DNA of 64,000 bases from Candidatus Liberibacter solanacearum CLso-ZC1. GTDB lineage: Bacteria; Pseudomonadota; Alphaproteobacteria; Rhizobiales; Rhizobiaceae. Below are positions 38,098-48,681 of this stretch, piece after piece. The notes under the pieces are model-generated. The model saw only the letters and a program-made list of their open reading frames with translations, had not been told where the DNA came from and searched no databases. The stretch is from NCBI RefSeq assembly GCF_000183665.1, contig NC_014774.1:939301-1003300 (forward strand). Direction: 5' to 3'. Within the stretch, counting starts at the first letter, position 1. Each line of letters begins with the position of its first letter. Both the position numbers and the translations under genes were made by a program.

Positions 38098-39254
38098 TTC
38101 ATCCCCTCAAAGAATTTCCTTATGTACGCAAACAATTGTTACCACCTTGTTTACCTCCAGTACATCAACGTGGAATTATTGCGTGGATCCATACTAGTTT
38201 CTTTTATACTATTAAAGATTCTATCCTAACCTTGTTAATAATAGCCTCATTGTTATCTTTAATACCCGATATCGCTCACTGGTTTTTTATAGATGCTGTT
38301 TGGACGGGAACGGATAGAAGAGTATGTACGACTATATCTCAGGGTGGAATACAGCCTGATGGTTGGAATGCTGCTTGTTGGGCTTTTGTATATGATCGCT
38401 ATCCACAGTTTATATTTGGGAATTATCCTGCGGAAGAAAGATGGAGGCCTATACTCGTTTTTGTGCTGGGATCCATCCTCTTAATTCCTATGCTCATGCC
38501 TTCTTTGCCCCGAAAGTTTCTTAATGGCGTGTTGTTATTCTTCTTATTTCCTATCTTTTCTTTTTTCGTTTTATACGGCGGTTTTGGACTCACAATTGTC
38601 GAGACATCACTATGGGGAGGATTACTGGTTACTCTAGTGATTTCCTTATTTGGAATCATTGTTTCAATGCCATTAGGAATTTTGTTAGCATTAGGGAGAA
38701 GCTCTAATATTTTGGTTTTACGAGTTGTTTGTATTACATTTGTTGAATTATTTCGTGGAGTACCCTTAGTTACTGTGCTTTTTATGACTAGTGTTATGTT
38801 ACCTCTTTTTCTCCCTGATGCATGGGATGTAGATAAACTACTACGTGCGCTTTTGGGAGTAGCAGCTTTTGCATCCGCTTATATTGCAGAAGTTTTTCGA
38901 GGAGGATTACAATCCATCTCAAAAGGACAATTTGAAGCAGCTAATTCTTTGGGATTGAACTATTTTCAAACAATGCGTTTCATTATCATTCCACAAACAA
39001 TTAAACGCGTTATACCAGGGATTGTGAACACTTTTATAGGATTATTCAAAGATAGCACCTTGATATCTATCATCAATATGTTTGATATTTTAGGAGTGGT
39101 AAGAGCGAACTTCAGCGATTCATCGTGGGTGTCTTCTGTCACTCCTACCACTGGATTAATCTTTGTAGGATTTGTATTTTGGATATTTTGCTTTAGTATC
39201 TCATTATATTCGGTGTTTATAGAAAGAACTCTTCATAAAGGAAGCAAAAAATAA
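38094..39254 (+). CDS. aapM: General L-amino-acid ABC transporter, permease AapM
   Basis: Second permease of the Aap importer. N-terminal helix near residues 38-58, then the permease core with [37 protein letters not shown] and EAA loop [32 protein letters not shown]. Coupled to aapQ by an ATGA overlap. 386 aa, normal. Confidence 0.94.
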   Translation: MIHPLKEFPYVRKQLLPPCLPPVHQRGIIAWIHTSFFYTIKDSILTLLIIASLLSLIPDIAHWFFIDAVWTGTDRRVCTTISQGGIQPDGWNAACWAFVYDRYPQFIFGNYPAEERWRPILVFVLGSILLIPMLMPSLPRKFLNGVLLFFLFPIFSFFVLYGGFGLTIVETSLWGGLLVTLVISLFGIIVSMPLGILLALGRSSNILVLRVVCITFVELFRGVPLVTVLFMTSVMLPLFLPDAWDVDKLLRALLGVAAFASAYIAEVFRGGLQSISKGQFEAANSLGLNYFQTMRFIIIPQTIKRVIPGIVNTFIGLFKDSTLISIINMFDILGVVRANFSDSSWVSSVTPTTGLIFVGFVFWIFCFSISLYSVFIERTLHKGSKK

Positions 39255-39268
39255 GGATTGTTGTACAA

Positions 39269-40039
39269 ATGAAAAATTCTTCAGTAAATTCAAAAGATTC
39301 AAAAAAAAACAATATTATTATACAAATAAAATTATTAAATAAATGGTACGGCCATTTTCATGCATTACGTGATATTAATCTCAATGTAGTACGTGGCGAA
39401 CGCGTTATTATTGCAGGACCTTCAGGATCAGGAAAATCAACTCTGATTCGCTGCATTAATCATATTGAAAAACATCAGGAAGGAGAAATAATTATTGATG
39501 GAATCCCTCTTAACAGTGATGTCAGAAATATTGATGAAGTTCGTCGTGATATTGGTATGGTTTTCCAACATTTCAACCTTTTTCCTAATCTTAGTATCTT
39601 GGATAATTGTACCCTTGGTCCTATTTGGGTTCGAAAAATGCCTAAAAAAGAAGCAGAAGAGCTTGCAATGCACTACCTAGAAAAGGTCAAAATTGCTGAC
39701 AAAGCACAGAGATCATCTCTTTTATTATCTGGAGGAGAAAACCAGCGTGCTGCCATTGCACGTTCTTTATGTATGAAGCCAAAAGTTATGTTGTTTGATG
39801 AACCTACTTCTGCATTAGATCCTGAGATGGTAAAAGAAGTCTTAGATACAATGATTGAACTTGCGGAAGAAGGAATGACCATGATTTGTGTTACTCATGA
39901 AATGGGTTTTGCTCGTCAAGTTGCTAATAGGATTGTATTTATGGATCAGGGACAAATTGTTGAACAAAACAATCCGGAAGAATTTTTCAACAATCCTCAA
40001 CATGAAAGAACAAAAGCTTTCTTAAGCCAAATAATTTAG
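39269..40039 (+). CDS. aapP: General L-amino-acid ABC transporter, ATPase AapP
   Basis: Energises the Aap importer. Walker [11 protein letters not shown], signature [15 protein letters not shown] (LSGGE instead of LSGGQ is a usual variant), Walker [17 protein letters not shown]-loop [12 protein letters not shown]. 256 aa. It ends the operon; the weak hairpin TTACA-TGTC-TGTAA followed by GGATTTTTTG near 40060-40082 could terminate it. Confidence 0.95.
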   Translation: MKNSSVNSKDSKKNNIIIQIKLLNKWYGHFHALRDINLNVVRGERVIIAGPSGSGKSTLIRCINHIEKHQEGEIIIDGIPLNSDVRNIDEVRRDIGMVFQHFNLFPNLSILDNCTLGPIWVRKMPKKEAEELAMHYLEKVKIADKAQRSSLLLSGGENQRAAIARSLCMKPKVMLFDEPTSALDPEMVKEVLDTMIELAEEGMTMICVTHEMGFARQVANRIVFMDQGQIVEQNNPEEFFNNPQHERTKAFLSQII

Positions 40040-40186
40040 TAGTTCAATTGTGATAAGTTACATGTCTGTAAGGATTTTTTGTTATAATAAACTAATTAAA
40101 ATATTTTTTTATATAATTAAGGATTATATCTTGATTAGTAATAATATATATGAAATATACATGTAAACTATGTGCTTATATGGTTT

Positions 40187-40263
40187 CGGAGTGTAGCGCA
40201 GCTTGGTAGCGCATCTGGTTTGGGACCAGGGGGTCGGGAGTTCGAATCTCTCCACTCCGACCA
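40187..40263 (+). tRNA. tRNA-Pro (TGG)
   Basis: Acceptor CGGAGTG (40187-40193) pairs with CACTCCG (40253-40259). The anticodon loop TTTGGGA gives TGG. T-loop TTCGAAT. CCA encoded at 40261-40263. Confidence 0.95.
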
Positions 40264-40318
40264 CGTATTAGTATTTTACTGGAATATACTATATAGAGCA
40301 ATAAGATTGAGATCATAG

Positions 40319-40630
40319 ATGATGTTAGCAAGAATTTATAATAAAAGTAAATCTTCTACTCAATCAGGGAAAAAAGGTAGAACAGGAAAATGGGTTCTGG
40401 AGTTTGAAAGACAGATTGCTCCTTATATTGAACCTCTTTTAGGTTATACTTCTTCTAAAGACACGCTTCAACAAGTAAAACTTTTTTTCTTATCCCTAGA
40501 AGAAGCGGAAAAATATGCAAAAGATCATGAGATTCAATATCATGTAATCCCATTACATAAAGAATCACAAAAAAAAATCTCTTATCAAAATAATTTCTCA
40601 TATAATCGTCTTGAACCATGGACTCATTAA
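40319..40630 (+). CDS. NADH dehydrogenase accessory subunit, NDUFS4-like (ETC_C1)
   Basis: 103 aa. MLARIYNKSKSSTQSGKKGRTGKWVLEF and the DTLQQVKLFFLSLEEAEKYAKDHEIQYHV region match the ETC complex I subunit family (PF04800), an accessory subunit of alphaproteobacterial and mitochondrial complex I. The WTH ending (RLEPWTH) is conserved. It starts at one of two adjacent ATGs and sits between two tRNA genes, a position often seen for it in Rhizobiales. Confidence 0.85.
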   Translation: MMLARIYNKSKSSTQSGKKGRTGKWVLEFERQIAPYIEPLLGYTSSKDTLQQVKLFFLSLEEAEKYAKDHEIQYHVIPLHKESQKKISYQNNFSYNRLEPWTH

Positions 40631-40655
40631 GATAATTTTAATATTATGACAACTC

Positions 40656-40731
40656 GGCTCCTTAGCTCAGTGGATAGAGCGCCTGCCTTCTAAGCAGGAT
40701 GTCGCAGGTTCGAATCCTGCAGGGGTCACCA
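40656..40731 (+). tRNA. tRNA-Arg (TCT)
   Basis: Acceptor GGCTCCT (40656-40662) pairs with AGGGGTC (40721-40727), with two G-T pairs. The anticodon loop CTTCTAA gives TCT. T-arm GCAGG/CCTGC. CCA encoded at 40729-40731. Confidence 0.95.
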
Positions 40732-40833
40732 CTAAAAATATAAACGATTGATTTAAAGGTATTTTTTATATAAGTTGGTCTTACCTTTTAAGAAAGTGCG
40801 ACTAACGCTAGTAATTCATAATCATGTTTTTAT

Positions 40834-41256
40834 CTAATTTTTCAACAACAGCTCTGCTTCAACCTCTCCCCTCAATACCAATCCGTTGAGCTTTTTGCCA
40901 CCAGCAAAAACCCATTTTCGTATTTCATGAGAAGCAGTAACCCAATCTTCAGCATCTACACATTTCCTTAAAGCGCTTGCCCGATATCTTCCAATTCCAA
41001 AATTAAAAACAAAATCTCCAATAGCCGATATGCGGTTTTCACCAGCATGAATAAGAATCGGAGAAACGGTAAATACTTGGCTTAAGCACTTCGAAACATC
41101 CCATTTAAGAAGATCATCTGCTTGTTGTTCAGTTATGGCCAAGTTCTCAAAAACATCATTTCCAGTATGGCCATAACCGATAGTCCAAATGCCAGCAGAA
41201 CATCGATAAGCTGTTAGGCGAAGTCCTGCAAATCTTTTGATTAAATCAAGAAGAGG
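40834..41256 (-). pseudogene. Phage-type lysozyme (GH24), start lost and catalytic Glu replaced
   Basis: The open frame on the minus strand runs from just after a stop at 41257 to 40834. It encodes IKRFAGLRLTAYRCSAGIW, then TIGYGHTGNDVFENLAITEQQADDLL, and a full GH24 C-terminus. Functional relatives have KFEGLRLxAY with a catalytic Glu; here it is Ala (FAG). No ATG, GTG or TTG exists upstream of the TTG at 41142, which would delete the active site. So it is either dead or an inactive remnant. It lies beside tRNA-Arg, suggesting decay of an integrated phage or of an ancestral endolysin. Confidence 0.75.
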
Positions 41257-41351
41257 TTACGAATAGATAAAAAATGCAATTTTCAATTACTAGACTATTT
41301 CACTCAGGTGTGTTGTAAAATATTTTTTTATTTTTAAAACCAAAGAGTTTA

Positions 41352-41825
41352 ATGATGATATCAAAAAAAATTGCATTGACTTCCATACTGTTGTCATCGT
41401 CTGTATGGTTAAATGGTTGTGATTTGTTAGAATCTGAATCTCATAACACTCCTGCGAAGATAGCTCAAATACCAATAGCAAATACTTCTTGTAGTAAAAG
41501 TACAGAAGAACCAAAAACACCAAAGGATTCTCTCGATTTTTCGACGCTCTTAAAACTAAGCCCTCAAGATGCAACCAATATACTAAGAATGCATCCTAGT
41601 AAGGAAATTTACGAGTTTCTTGGGCACAATCATCATAGTATTACTCAAGCTGAGCAACAATTTTTAGATGCAAGAAAAAAATACATGTTAAATCCTAAAG
41701 ATAAAAATGCGGAAAAATATAAAGATGAAACTGAAGCATACTTCAATAAAGTACACACATTGGACGAGATAATAGAATCGACAATAAGGTACAGAGGAAC
41801 CATTTATGGTGAAAAAAGATTATAG
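41352..41825 (+). CDS. Lipoprotein of unknown function, 157 aa
   Basis: Signal peptide MMISKKIALTSILLSSSVWL then lipobox LNGC at about residue 23. The mature part is hydrophilic: a Thr/Pro/Lys-rich linker followed by a helical domain (about 60-150) with LLKLSPQDATNILRMHPSKE and Tyr/Lys/Glu-rich helices. No known family recognised. The gene lies in a stretch of small lipoproteins and remnants, so it is probably genus-restricted. Two start ATGs adjacent; AAAGAG upstream. Confidence 0.72.
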   Translation: MMISKKIALTSILLSSSVWLNGCDLLESESHNTPAKIAQIPIANTSCSKSTEEPKTPKDSLDFSTLLKLSPQDATNILRMHPSKEIYEFLGHNHHSITQAEQQFLDARKKYMLNPKDKNAEKYKDETEAYFNKVHTLDEIIESTIRYRGTIYGEKRL

Positions 41826-41859
41826 AATATAATTAAAAATATTTAAGGAGTTTAAACAA

Positions 41860-42104
41860 ATGATGGACATCAAGAAACTAGGTTTATAGCCTCTACGATA
41901 GCGATGTTGTCAGTAACCGCAACATTAAGTGGTTGTGGTTAAACTCCTAAGACCGCAACTGCTGCTGAATTACGGTCTAAAGCAGATAAACTAAAGGCAG
42001 CAGCAGAGAAAGCAGATAAAGAAGAGAAGCCAAGGATACAAGCGATAATCTCTTGTGTGAATGGGGCAAGGAGTAATAAAGGATCAGTTGTTATTATTCC
42101 CTAG
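41860..42104 (+). pseudogene. Dead small lipoprotein gene
   Basis: A good ribosome site (AAGGAG, 41845-41850) precedes ATG 41860, but this frame stops at 41887-41889. In a neighbouring frame from 41883 the codons read FIASTIAMLSVTATLSGCG, a lipobox signal, then a stop, then TPKTATAAELRSKADKLKAAAEKADK and on to TAG at 42102-42104. One frameshift plus one nonsense codon therefore split a lipoprotein of about 80 residues with an Ala/Lys helix. Confidence 0.7.
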
Positions 42105-42275
42105 GGCGTACCTCTTTATTATGTAAGTTGTTGGCTTGAAATTATTTTTATGTTACGGATATTTCCTCCTTTTATTATAGGGAAGACGGTTTATTCAATA
42201 ATAATTTTGTTTCAATTTATCATTTTAAAACTAATCCTTGTAGCTTTCTTCTCCCTGAAAAATCAATCTTATATC

Positions 42276-44066
42276 TCAATGATTCTCTACAGGAGCCGCA
42301 TCTAATACACGTAGTTGGGCACGCTTACTTCCTCTCCAATGATTGACACATAAATGACCGATTACGTGCATCCATTTCCCATGAGATTGCATTAAAAATT
42401 CACCTAGAGGAGTTCCATAGACACGAAAAGCAATTCCTTGCAAAACCTCTGAATCTTGCGATTTGAATGTCATTTGCAAATGATTCAATTTAACAATACG
42501 GACATTCTCTAACTTATGACTAGGGAACGCAAAGACAGGGCGCGGGTTTCCCGAACCATAAGGCCCCGCTGATTCAAGCATCTCAATTAATTTGATATTC
42601 ACAGCAGAAGCATTGAGAGCACCATCTATTTTTAAAACTGGCATTGATACTAATGAAGACATCCTCTTATTTGCAAATGCTTGGAAAAAATCACGCAATC
42701 GATTAAAATTTACACGTTCTACAGTCAAACCAGCTGCCATAGCATGTCCTCCACCTTTTAACAAAATACCTTCTTCAAATGCAAAAGAAACCATTTTACC
42801 AATATCAAAACCTTCAATGGAGCGTCCCGAACCAATACCCTTTCCACTTTCATCAAAAGAAATGGCAAAAGATGGTCGATCAAACTTTTCTTTTAAACGC
42901 GCAGCCAACAATCCTACAATACCAGGATGCCATTGATCTCCTGCCACCACGATAATAGAAGCTTGTTGCATATGTTCATATTGAGCTAGAACTTCAACTT
43001 CCGCCTGCTCTAACATTGCAGATTCCATCAAACGACGATTCTGATTGAGCACATCTAACTTCATCGCAATCGCTTCAAGCTCTTGCGGATCATCTGATAT
43101 TAACAAACGACTTCCAAGATTAGCTTCCCCTATACGCCCCCCTGCATTGATGCATGGGCCTATCATGAATCCTAAATTATCAGCTGTTATTGGAGCAGAA
43201 AGATTAATGCGTTCAATTAATGCTTTTAGCCCTGGATTCCCTTGCTTGCGAGAAACCAGCAAACCTTTGGTAACATATGCTCTATTTAAATCGATTAAAG
43301 GAACAACGTCACATACCGTTGCAAGAGCCACAAGATCTAACAAAGACAATAGATCAAAATATTTGATCGGAATTTTATTATCTTGCTGCAGAATACGACA
43401 AATCATTACCAATACAAGAAAAACAACTCCAGCAGCACATAAATGACCTTGCCCAGACAAATCATCCGAACGATTTGGATTGACTAATGCATATGCAGGG
43501 GTTTCTTCTGTTTTCATTTGATGATGGTCAATAACAATCACATCAATCCCTTGATTAGAAGAAAATTGCAAAGCTTCATGGCTTGTAGAGCCACAATCTA
43601 CTGTAATAATCAGCTGCGCTCCCTCATCGATGATTTTTTTCATAAGATCCGGGTTAGGTCCATATCCATCCAAAATACGGTCTGGTATATACATGTTAGA
43701 ATCAACACCATAATACGAGAAAAATCGCATCATTAAAGCAACTGAAGCAGCACCATCTACATCATAGTCACCCAAAATAGCAATTTTTTCAGAATTATAA
43801 ATTGCTTGGACAATCCGACGCGCAGCTTTATCACAATCGGTCAACGTCAGAGGATTAGGCATGAGAGAACGAATAGAAGGATTTAAAAATTCTTCAGCAC
43901 AATCAATAGAAACATGACGACCAACCAAAACACGAGCAACAAGATCAGGAATTGCATGTTTTTGAGTTATCGCAAGAGCACGGTTTATTTCCTCTTGCCC
44001 CAATAAAGATAACCATCGAAATCCTGAAATAGAACGCTCTACCCCTAAAAAAGCCTGATAATTCAT
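42276..44066 (-). CDS. recJ: Single-stranded-DNA-specific exonuclease RecJ
   Basis: 5'-3' ssDNA exonuclease in recombination and mismatch repair. DHH phosphoesterase motifs: ILGDYDVDGAASVALM, VDCGSTSHEA and VIVIDHHQ. The DHHA1 domain is signalled by KGGGHAMAAGLTV (GGGH). C-terminal OB domain near residues 490-590. 596 aa, normal. Downstream of hom on the same strand, as in rhizobia, but glpX, usually between them, is missing. Confidence 0.95.
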   Translation of the reverse strand: MNYQAFLGVERSISGFRWLSLLGQEEINRALAITQKHAIPDLVARVLVGRHVSIDCAEEFLNPSIRSLMPNPLTLTDCDKAARRIVQAIYNSEKIAILGDYDVDGAASVALMMRFFSYYGVDSNMYIPDRILDGYGPNPDLMKKIIDEGAQLIITVDCGSTSHEALQFSSNQGIDVIVIDHHQMKTEETPAYALVNPNRSDDLSGQGHLCAAGVVFLVLVMICRILQQDNKIPIKYFDLLSLLDLVALATVCDVVPLIDLNRAYVTKGLLVSRKQGNPGLKALIERINLSAPITADNLGFMIGPCINAGGRIGEANLGSRLLISDDPQELEAIAMKLDVLNQNRRLMESAMLEQAEVEVLAQYEHMQQASIIVVAGDQWHPGIVGLLAARLKEKFDRPSFAISFDESGKGIGSGRSIEGFDIGKMVSFAFEEGILLKGGGHAMAAGLTVERVNFNRLRDFFQAFANKRMSSLVSMPVLKIDGALNASAVNIKLIEMLESAGPYGSGNPRPVFAFPSHKLENVRIVKLNHLQMTFKSQDSEVLQGIAFRVYGTPLGEFLMQSHGKWMHVIGHLCVNHWRGSKRAQLRVLDAAPVENH

Positions 44067-44355
44067 GATTTATTCCTACAATAAAAATAAAACCCTATAT
44101 GCATAATAGATTAAGAGGCATCTTTGAGATTATAAAATAAACAAAAACGCAAAGATTCTATATGTAATCCATATGCAAAAGATGTCAAAATGCCCTTTGG
44201 GTACGAATAATTAACGCAATGAACCAATCGAAAAAAAGATATTTATAATATTTGACAAAAGAAAAAGAGTGCCGACAATTATTTGAAATCCATCGGTTGA
44301 GCCGTATTGTTTTCTAAAAGATGATCTATTATTCCTGCTGAACATCTGTTTTTTA
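44067..44355. other. Gap between hom and recJ where glpX is expected
   Basis: No gene. In free-living rhizobia hom-glpX-recJ is a common order; here a 289-base AT-rich spacer is all that remains, and I see no recognisable GlpX codons in it. Confidence 0.4.
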
Positions 44356-45660
44356 TCAAAGATTTTCAATACAAATAACACGAGAATATTGTATAACATC
44401 ACTTTTATCGTTAATGCATTGAATTGCATTATGAATAGATATTCCTGAAACCTCATGTGTTATCATAAAAACAGAGCACTCTTGAGAATTTTCATCTTGA
44501 TGCGGACAAGTTAATAAACGAAAGAAAATGTGAAAATCAGCCATTTGAGCAATAATTTTATCTAAAACACCCTCATCATTACGTATTTTTAGACGAATAA
44601 AATACTCTTTTTCCTGTTCATATGCATTATTACACTGACCGATCAAAGTAGAGGATACATTACCCAAAGCCAAAGAAACCGACTTTTCTGTATCAATTTT
44701 AGCAATATTACAAATATTATCCAATACTGCAGAAGCCGTCGGATTTCCGCCGGCACCAGGCCCAATCATCACTAATTTACCCAATACCTCTGTTTCAATA
44801 ACTACTGCATTGGTTATTCCATCCACTAAAGCCATAGTGGAATCAGATTTCAATAAAGCTGGGTACACATATCTTACGATTTTCTCATCTTTGCGCTGAG
44901 CAATGGCTAAAAGTTTAATATCATAACCAAAATCGGCAGCAACCCTGACATCTTCTAGAGTAATACTAGAAATACCTTCACAATATATTCCCTCAACAGA
45001 TGTATTGATACCAAAGGCTATGGATGAAAGGATAGCAAGTTTATGAGTGGAATCTATTCCATTAATGTCAAATTCTGCATTGTCTTCAGCATAGCCACAT
45101 CTTTTAGCTTCATCCAAACACTCTTCAAAAGACAATTCCATCTTATTCATATGCGAAAGCATATAATTACACGTCCCATTTATGATTCCATAAATACGAT
45201 TAATTTTATCATATTCCACATAATCTTTCAAAACTTTGATAACAGGGATTCCACCAGCTACAGCCGCTTCAAAACTAAGAGTTGTTTTATTTTGTTGCGC
45301 TAATAAGGATAAATCCACGCCATGATTTGCTATCAATGCTTTGTTAGCGGTCACTACGTGACATCCTCGAATTAAAGCGACACGCACAGAATCATAAGCA
45401 GGATAACCTTTTCCACCTATAACCTCAACGAATACATCAATATCCGCTTTATCAGCCATCACAATAGGATCATCAAACCATTCGGCATCGACAAGATCTA
45501 TACCCCTATCAATATTTCTATCACGTGCACTAATAGCAGAAACGACGAACGAAAGATGGTCAGTACCTTTTAATCTCTCCTCTCTTTCTTGAATAATTTT
45601 AATCAAGGAAGATCCTACTGTTCCCAGCCCTGCAACACCAATTCTTAAAACATTTTCCAT
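44356..45660 (-). CDS. hom: Homoserine dehydrogenase
   Basis: Reduces aspartate semialdehyde to homoserine on the way to threonine and methionine. NAD site RIGVAGLGTVGSSLIKI at the N-terminus, then VTANKALIANHG, INGTCNYMLSHM, DIKLLAIAQR and the C-terminal ACT domain (about 355-434), which usually gives threonine feedback. 434 aa, complete. ATG at 45660. Confidence 0.95.
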   Translation of the reverse strand: MENVLRIGVAGLGTVGSSLIKIIQEREERLKGTDHLSFVVSAISARDRNIDRGIDLVDAEWFDDPIVMADKADIDVFVEVIGGKGYPAYDSVRVALIRGCHVVTANKALIANHGVDLSLLAQQNKTTLSFEAAVAGGIPVIKVLKDYVEYDKINRIYGIINGTCNYMLSHMNKMELSFEECLDEAKRCGYAEDNAEFDINGIDSTHKLAILSSIAFGINTSVEGIYCEGISSITLEDVRVAADFGYDIKLLAIAQRKDEKIVRYVYPALLKSDSTMALVDGITNAVVIETEVLGKLVMIGPGAGGNPTASAVLDNICNIAKIDTEKSVSLALGNVSSTLIGQCNNAYEQEKEYFIRLKIRNDEGVLDKIIAQMADFHIFFRLLTCPHQDENSQECSVFMITHEVSGISIHNAIQCINDKSDVIQYSRVICIENL

Positions 45661-46396
45661 TCAATTAACCTGCAATCCTTTAAAAATACCAAAGCAGAAA
45701 ACTTAAAAAAGCGGAAAACACATAATAGTAGAATACCACTATCGATGATAACATCATCGATTCTAAAGAAAATTTTGTCAAATTACTAGTAACTTTGTAC
45801 AACAGATATGATCTTTCTATCCATAAAATATATATTTTATCGTTCCAAAAACCCCTAAAAATATTAAGAAAGATAAGAGAAAAAATTGAGAAAATAAAGG
45901 TAATATCCTATACTTTATAGTATATATAAAATATAGAAATTATATTTGCTTTTATTAAGAATAATTTCCAAATAACATTGTAATATCATACATTTATATT
46001 TTTTATACGTATATGATTAGCATATGTTTTTTCCATCGGAAGATCTTGATATCTCTTGCCCTATATGATATAATTTTAAAAATTTTTTAGTCAAAGAATT
46101 TCTTTGTCAAATTTAAAAAAGAAATAAGAATTCGTTTTTTTAAACACTATACAAAAAAAATTATGATCTACTTTTTAGAAAAATACTTCTGTTGTTTTGA
46201 AAATCTTACGGGTATTAATGAAGAGCAGTAACTCTTAAAAGATATTATGATATGTTGTCTATCATCCATAAGCTTCGATTTGCAATCTTTTGTGAATAAA
46301 AAATATCTTTTATGTACAATAAACAATGATATATGATGCTATAGATGTAATACAGACAATTTTTTCATGATCTTTTCACAATGGATAATAAATATC
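45661..46396. other. AT-rich divergent spacer between hom and map
   Basis: About 730 bases, no supported gene. Contains the dyad at 45741-45761 and presumably promoters for both neighbours. Confidence 0.4.
45741..45761. promoter_or_regulatory. Perfect dyad ATCGATGAT-AAC-ATCATCGAT
   Basis: Nine-bp arms, three-base centre, 80 bases upstream of hom. The perfect symmetry and mixed base composition in an AT-rich spacer suggest an operator for a dimeric regulator or a leader hairpin. The regulator is unknown. Confidence 0.5.
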
Positions 46397-47221
46397 ATGT
46401 CATCTTCTTCATTAAAAAAATCAAAAACCATCAACATATACACATCAGAAGAACTTGAAGGTATACGCAATGCATGTAGCGTAGTTGCTCGTTGCCTTGA
46501 TTCTTTAACATCCATGATACAACCTAAAATAACCACTGAAGAAATTAATGATTTTGTTTACCAATTTGGAATAAAAAATAATGCAATTCCTGCTACTCTC
46601 AATTATCGAGGCTACAGAAAATCATGCTGTACCTCTGTCAATCATGTTGTATGCCACGGAATACCTTCAAACAAAGAACTACGTGATGGAGATATTATCA
46701 ATGTCGATGTTACTTACATTGTCGATGGTTGGCACGGCGATAGTAGCCGTATGTATCCAGTGGGAAAAATAAAACGATCAGCAGAAAGACTGCTCCAAGT
46801 CACCTATGAAGCTCTCTATAAAGGAATCGCAGCAGTAAAACTAAATGGAAATATAACCGACATTGGAAAAGCAATACAACAATACGCCCATAGTGAAAAT
46901 TATTCTATAGTTGAAGTTTTTTGTGGACATGGCATAGGACGATGTTTTCATGAAAATCCAGAAATCCTGCACTTTTATGATCCACTTTACCCTTCTGATG
47001 AAATAAAATTTCAAGAAGGCATGGTATTTACCATTGAACCAATGTTGAATTTAGGAAGCGCTTCTGTCAAGGTTCTCTCCGATGGATGGACCGCAGTAAC
47101 ACGAGACCAATCTTTATCCGCACAATATGAACATACAATCGCCATTACTAAAAAAGGATGTGAAATTTTTACATTATCTCCCAATAACTTAGGAAGACCG
47201 GGCATCCCTCCCATTCAATGA
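46397..47221 (+). CDS. map: Methionine aminopeptidase, type I
   Basis: Removes the initiator methionine from nascent proteins. All five metal ligands are visible: Asp in NVDVTYIVDGWHGDSS (two), His in FCGHGIGRCFHENPE, Glu in FTIEPMLNLG and Glu in QYEHTIAIT. 274 aa from the ATG at 46397; the frame opens 30 bases earlier at another ATG (46367), which would add a hydrophobic tail unusual for the family. Followed closely by radC. Confidence 0.94.
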   Translation: MSSSSLKKSKTINIYTSEELEGIRNACSVVARCLDSLTSMIQPKITTEEINDFVYQFGIKNNAIPATLNYRGYRKSCCTSVNHVVCHGIPSNKELRDGDIINVDVTYIVDGWHGDSSRMYPVGKIKRSAERLLQVTYEALYKGIAAVKLNGNITDIGKAIQQYAHSENYSIVEVFCGHGIGRCFHENPEILHFYDPLYPSDEIKFQEGMVFTIEPMLNLGSASVKVLSDGWTAVTRDQSLSAQYEHTIAITKKGCEIFTLSPNNLGRPGIPPIQ

Positions 47222-47245
47222 ATTTTATAATTGAAAGTTTTTCTA

Positions 47246-47944
47246 ATGAGTAAACGCTCTGCAAAAGATTTTGATATAGATTGTATCGGACATCGCAATC
47301 GTCTTCGAGATCGTTTCCTGCAAGGAGGAGACTCTGCATTAGCTGATTATGAAATACTTGAGTTAATTCTTTTTAAGCTTATTCCACGTCGAGATACTAA
47401 ATCTATTGCCAAAGCACTTCTAAAACGCTTCATCACATTAGGAGGAGTATTTGGAGCGCCATTACACCTTTTACAAGAAATTGAAGGAATTGGTAAAACA
47501 GCTGCCCTAGAACTAAAGTTAATATCAGTTGCATCCCAACGCATTTTAAAAAGTAAATTAATTAATCAAAAGATTCTGAATTCTTGGTCAACTTTGCTTG
47601 ACTATTGCAAAATAACATTAGCTCACGAAGAACGTGAGCAATTCCGTATATTGTTTCTCAATAAACATGACGTGTTAATCGCAGACGAAATACAAAGTCG
47701 AGGAACCATAGATCATGTTCCTGTGTATCTACGTGAAATTGTCTATCGTTGTTTAGAACTTTCCGCATCTTCTATAATATTGGTTCACAATCATCCCAGT
47801 GGGAATCCAAATCCTTCAAATGCTGATATTGGAATGACCCAAAATATTATATCCACCCTTACCCCCCTCAATATCACCGTTCATGACCATATTATTATTG
47901 GAAAAGATGAATTTGTGAGTTTTAAAGGACTGAGAATAATATGA
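47246..47944 (+). CDS. radC: DNA repair protein RadC (JAB/MPN+ domain)
   Basis: Helix-hairpin-helix region (about 60-80), then the JAMM metalloprotease-like motif [22 protein letters not shown]. The role is uncertain despite the name; the family is widespread and may have a deubiquitinase-like fold. 232 aa from ATG at 47246; a TTG at 47231 is less likely. map-radC order is typical of Rhizobiales. Overlaps the next gene by 4 bases (ATGA). Confidence 0.92.
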   Translation: MSKRSAKDFDIDCIGHRNRLRDRFLQGGDSALADYEILELILFKLIPRRDTKSIAKALLKRFITLGGVFGAPLHLLQEIEGIGKTAALELKLISVASQRILKSKLINQKILNSWSTLLDYCKITLAHEEREQFRILFLNKHDVLIADEIQSRGTIDHVPVYLREIVYRCLELSASSIILVHNHPSGNPNPSNADIGMTQNIISTLTPLNITVHDHIIIGKDEFVSFKGLRII

Positions 47945-48564
47945 ACTATACTAAAAAATTAAAACAAAATATCTTCTTATCTTTCAAAATATCCCTTCTA
48001 GGATTATTCGTTATTTTTCCTATCGTATTAGGACTCTTTTGCTTCATACTAACTTCTTATACGCAGAACTTTCACGTAATAGTGCCAAATGAATTATATC
48101 GTTCTGCACAACCAACTGGCCAATTTATAGAAACTATTTGGGAAAAGCATGGAATCAAGTCTATCCTAAACCTACGTGGGGAAAATAACGAGCCTTGGTA
48201 TCGGGAAGAAGAAATGACTATACGAAATCTAGGAATACAATTAATAAATTTTCCCATTCCCGCCTCTAAAGAATTAAACAACGCAGAAATAAAAAAACTA
48301 ATTGATATCCTTAGAAAAGCTCCCAAACCCCTTCTCATACATTGTAAAGCCGGAGCAGATAGAACAGGGTTAGCTTCTGCTCTTTATCTTTATTCTATTT
48401 CTCACTATCCAAAATATAAAGCAAGCGGACAACTTTCTATATTTTACGGACATATTCCTCTTTTCGGTGCGCGCAGTATGGATATTACGTTTGAAAAATA
48501 CACAAAAGAATTCTCTAATGATCTTTATATAGAAAATGCAAAACATTTCCTCAATTTGGCGTAG
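47941..48564 (+). CDS. Membrane-anchored tyrosine/dual-specificity phosphatase-like protein
   Basis: 207 aa. One membrane segment near residues 13-38, then a phosphatase domain: [14 protein letters not shown], and the catalytic P-loop HCKAGADR (Cys135, Arg141), the CX5R signature followed by [10 protein letters not shown]. The domain should be periplasmic if the orientation is in-out. Coupled to radC by a 4-base overlap. Substrate unknown; bacterial relatives act on phosphoprotein, lipid or polysaccharide phosphate. Confidence 0.8.
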   Translation: MNYTKKLKQNIFLSFKISLLGLFVIFPIVLGLFCFILTSYTQNFHVIVPNELYRSAQPTGQFIETIWEKHGIKSILNLRGENNEPWYREEEMTIRNLGIQLINFPIPASKELNNAEIKKLIDILRKAPKPLLIHCKAGADRTGLASALYLYSISHYPKYKASGQLSIFYGHIPLFGARSMDITFEKYTKEFSNDLYIENAKHFLNLA

Positions 48565-48681
48565 AAAAAATCCACCTAATTAATATTTTTTACAACAAAG
48601 ATCTTAGTCGATAAATATTTGATAAATACCATGCCAGTTATCCACTTGATAAAAGATCAGGATAGGTATTGTATGCAAAAA

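Noticed and set aside
44211..44456. 81-codon minus-strand frame overlapping the hom 3' end
   Set aside because: Hydrophobic shadow overlapping a conserved gene; no ribosome site, not GlpX.
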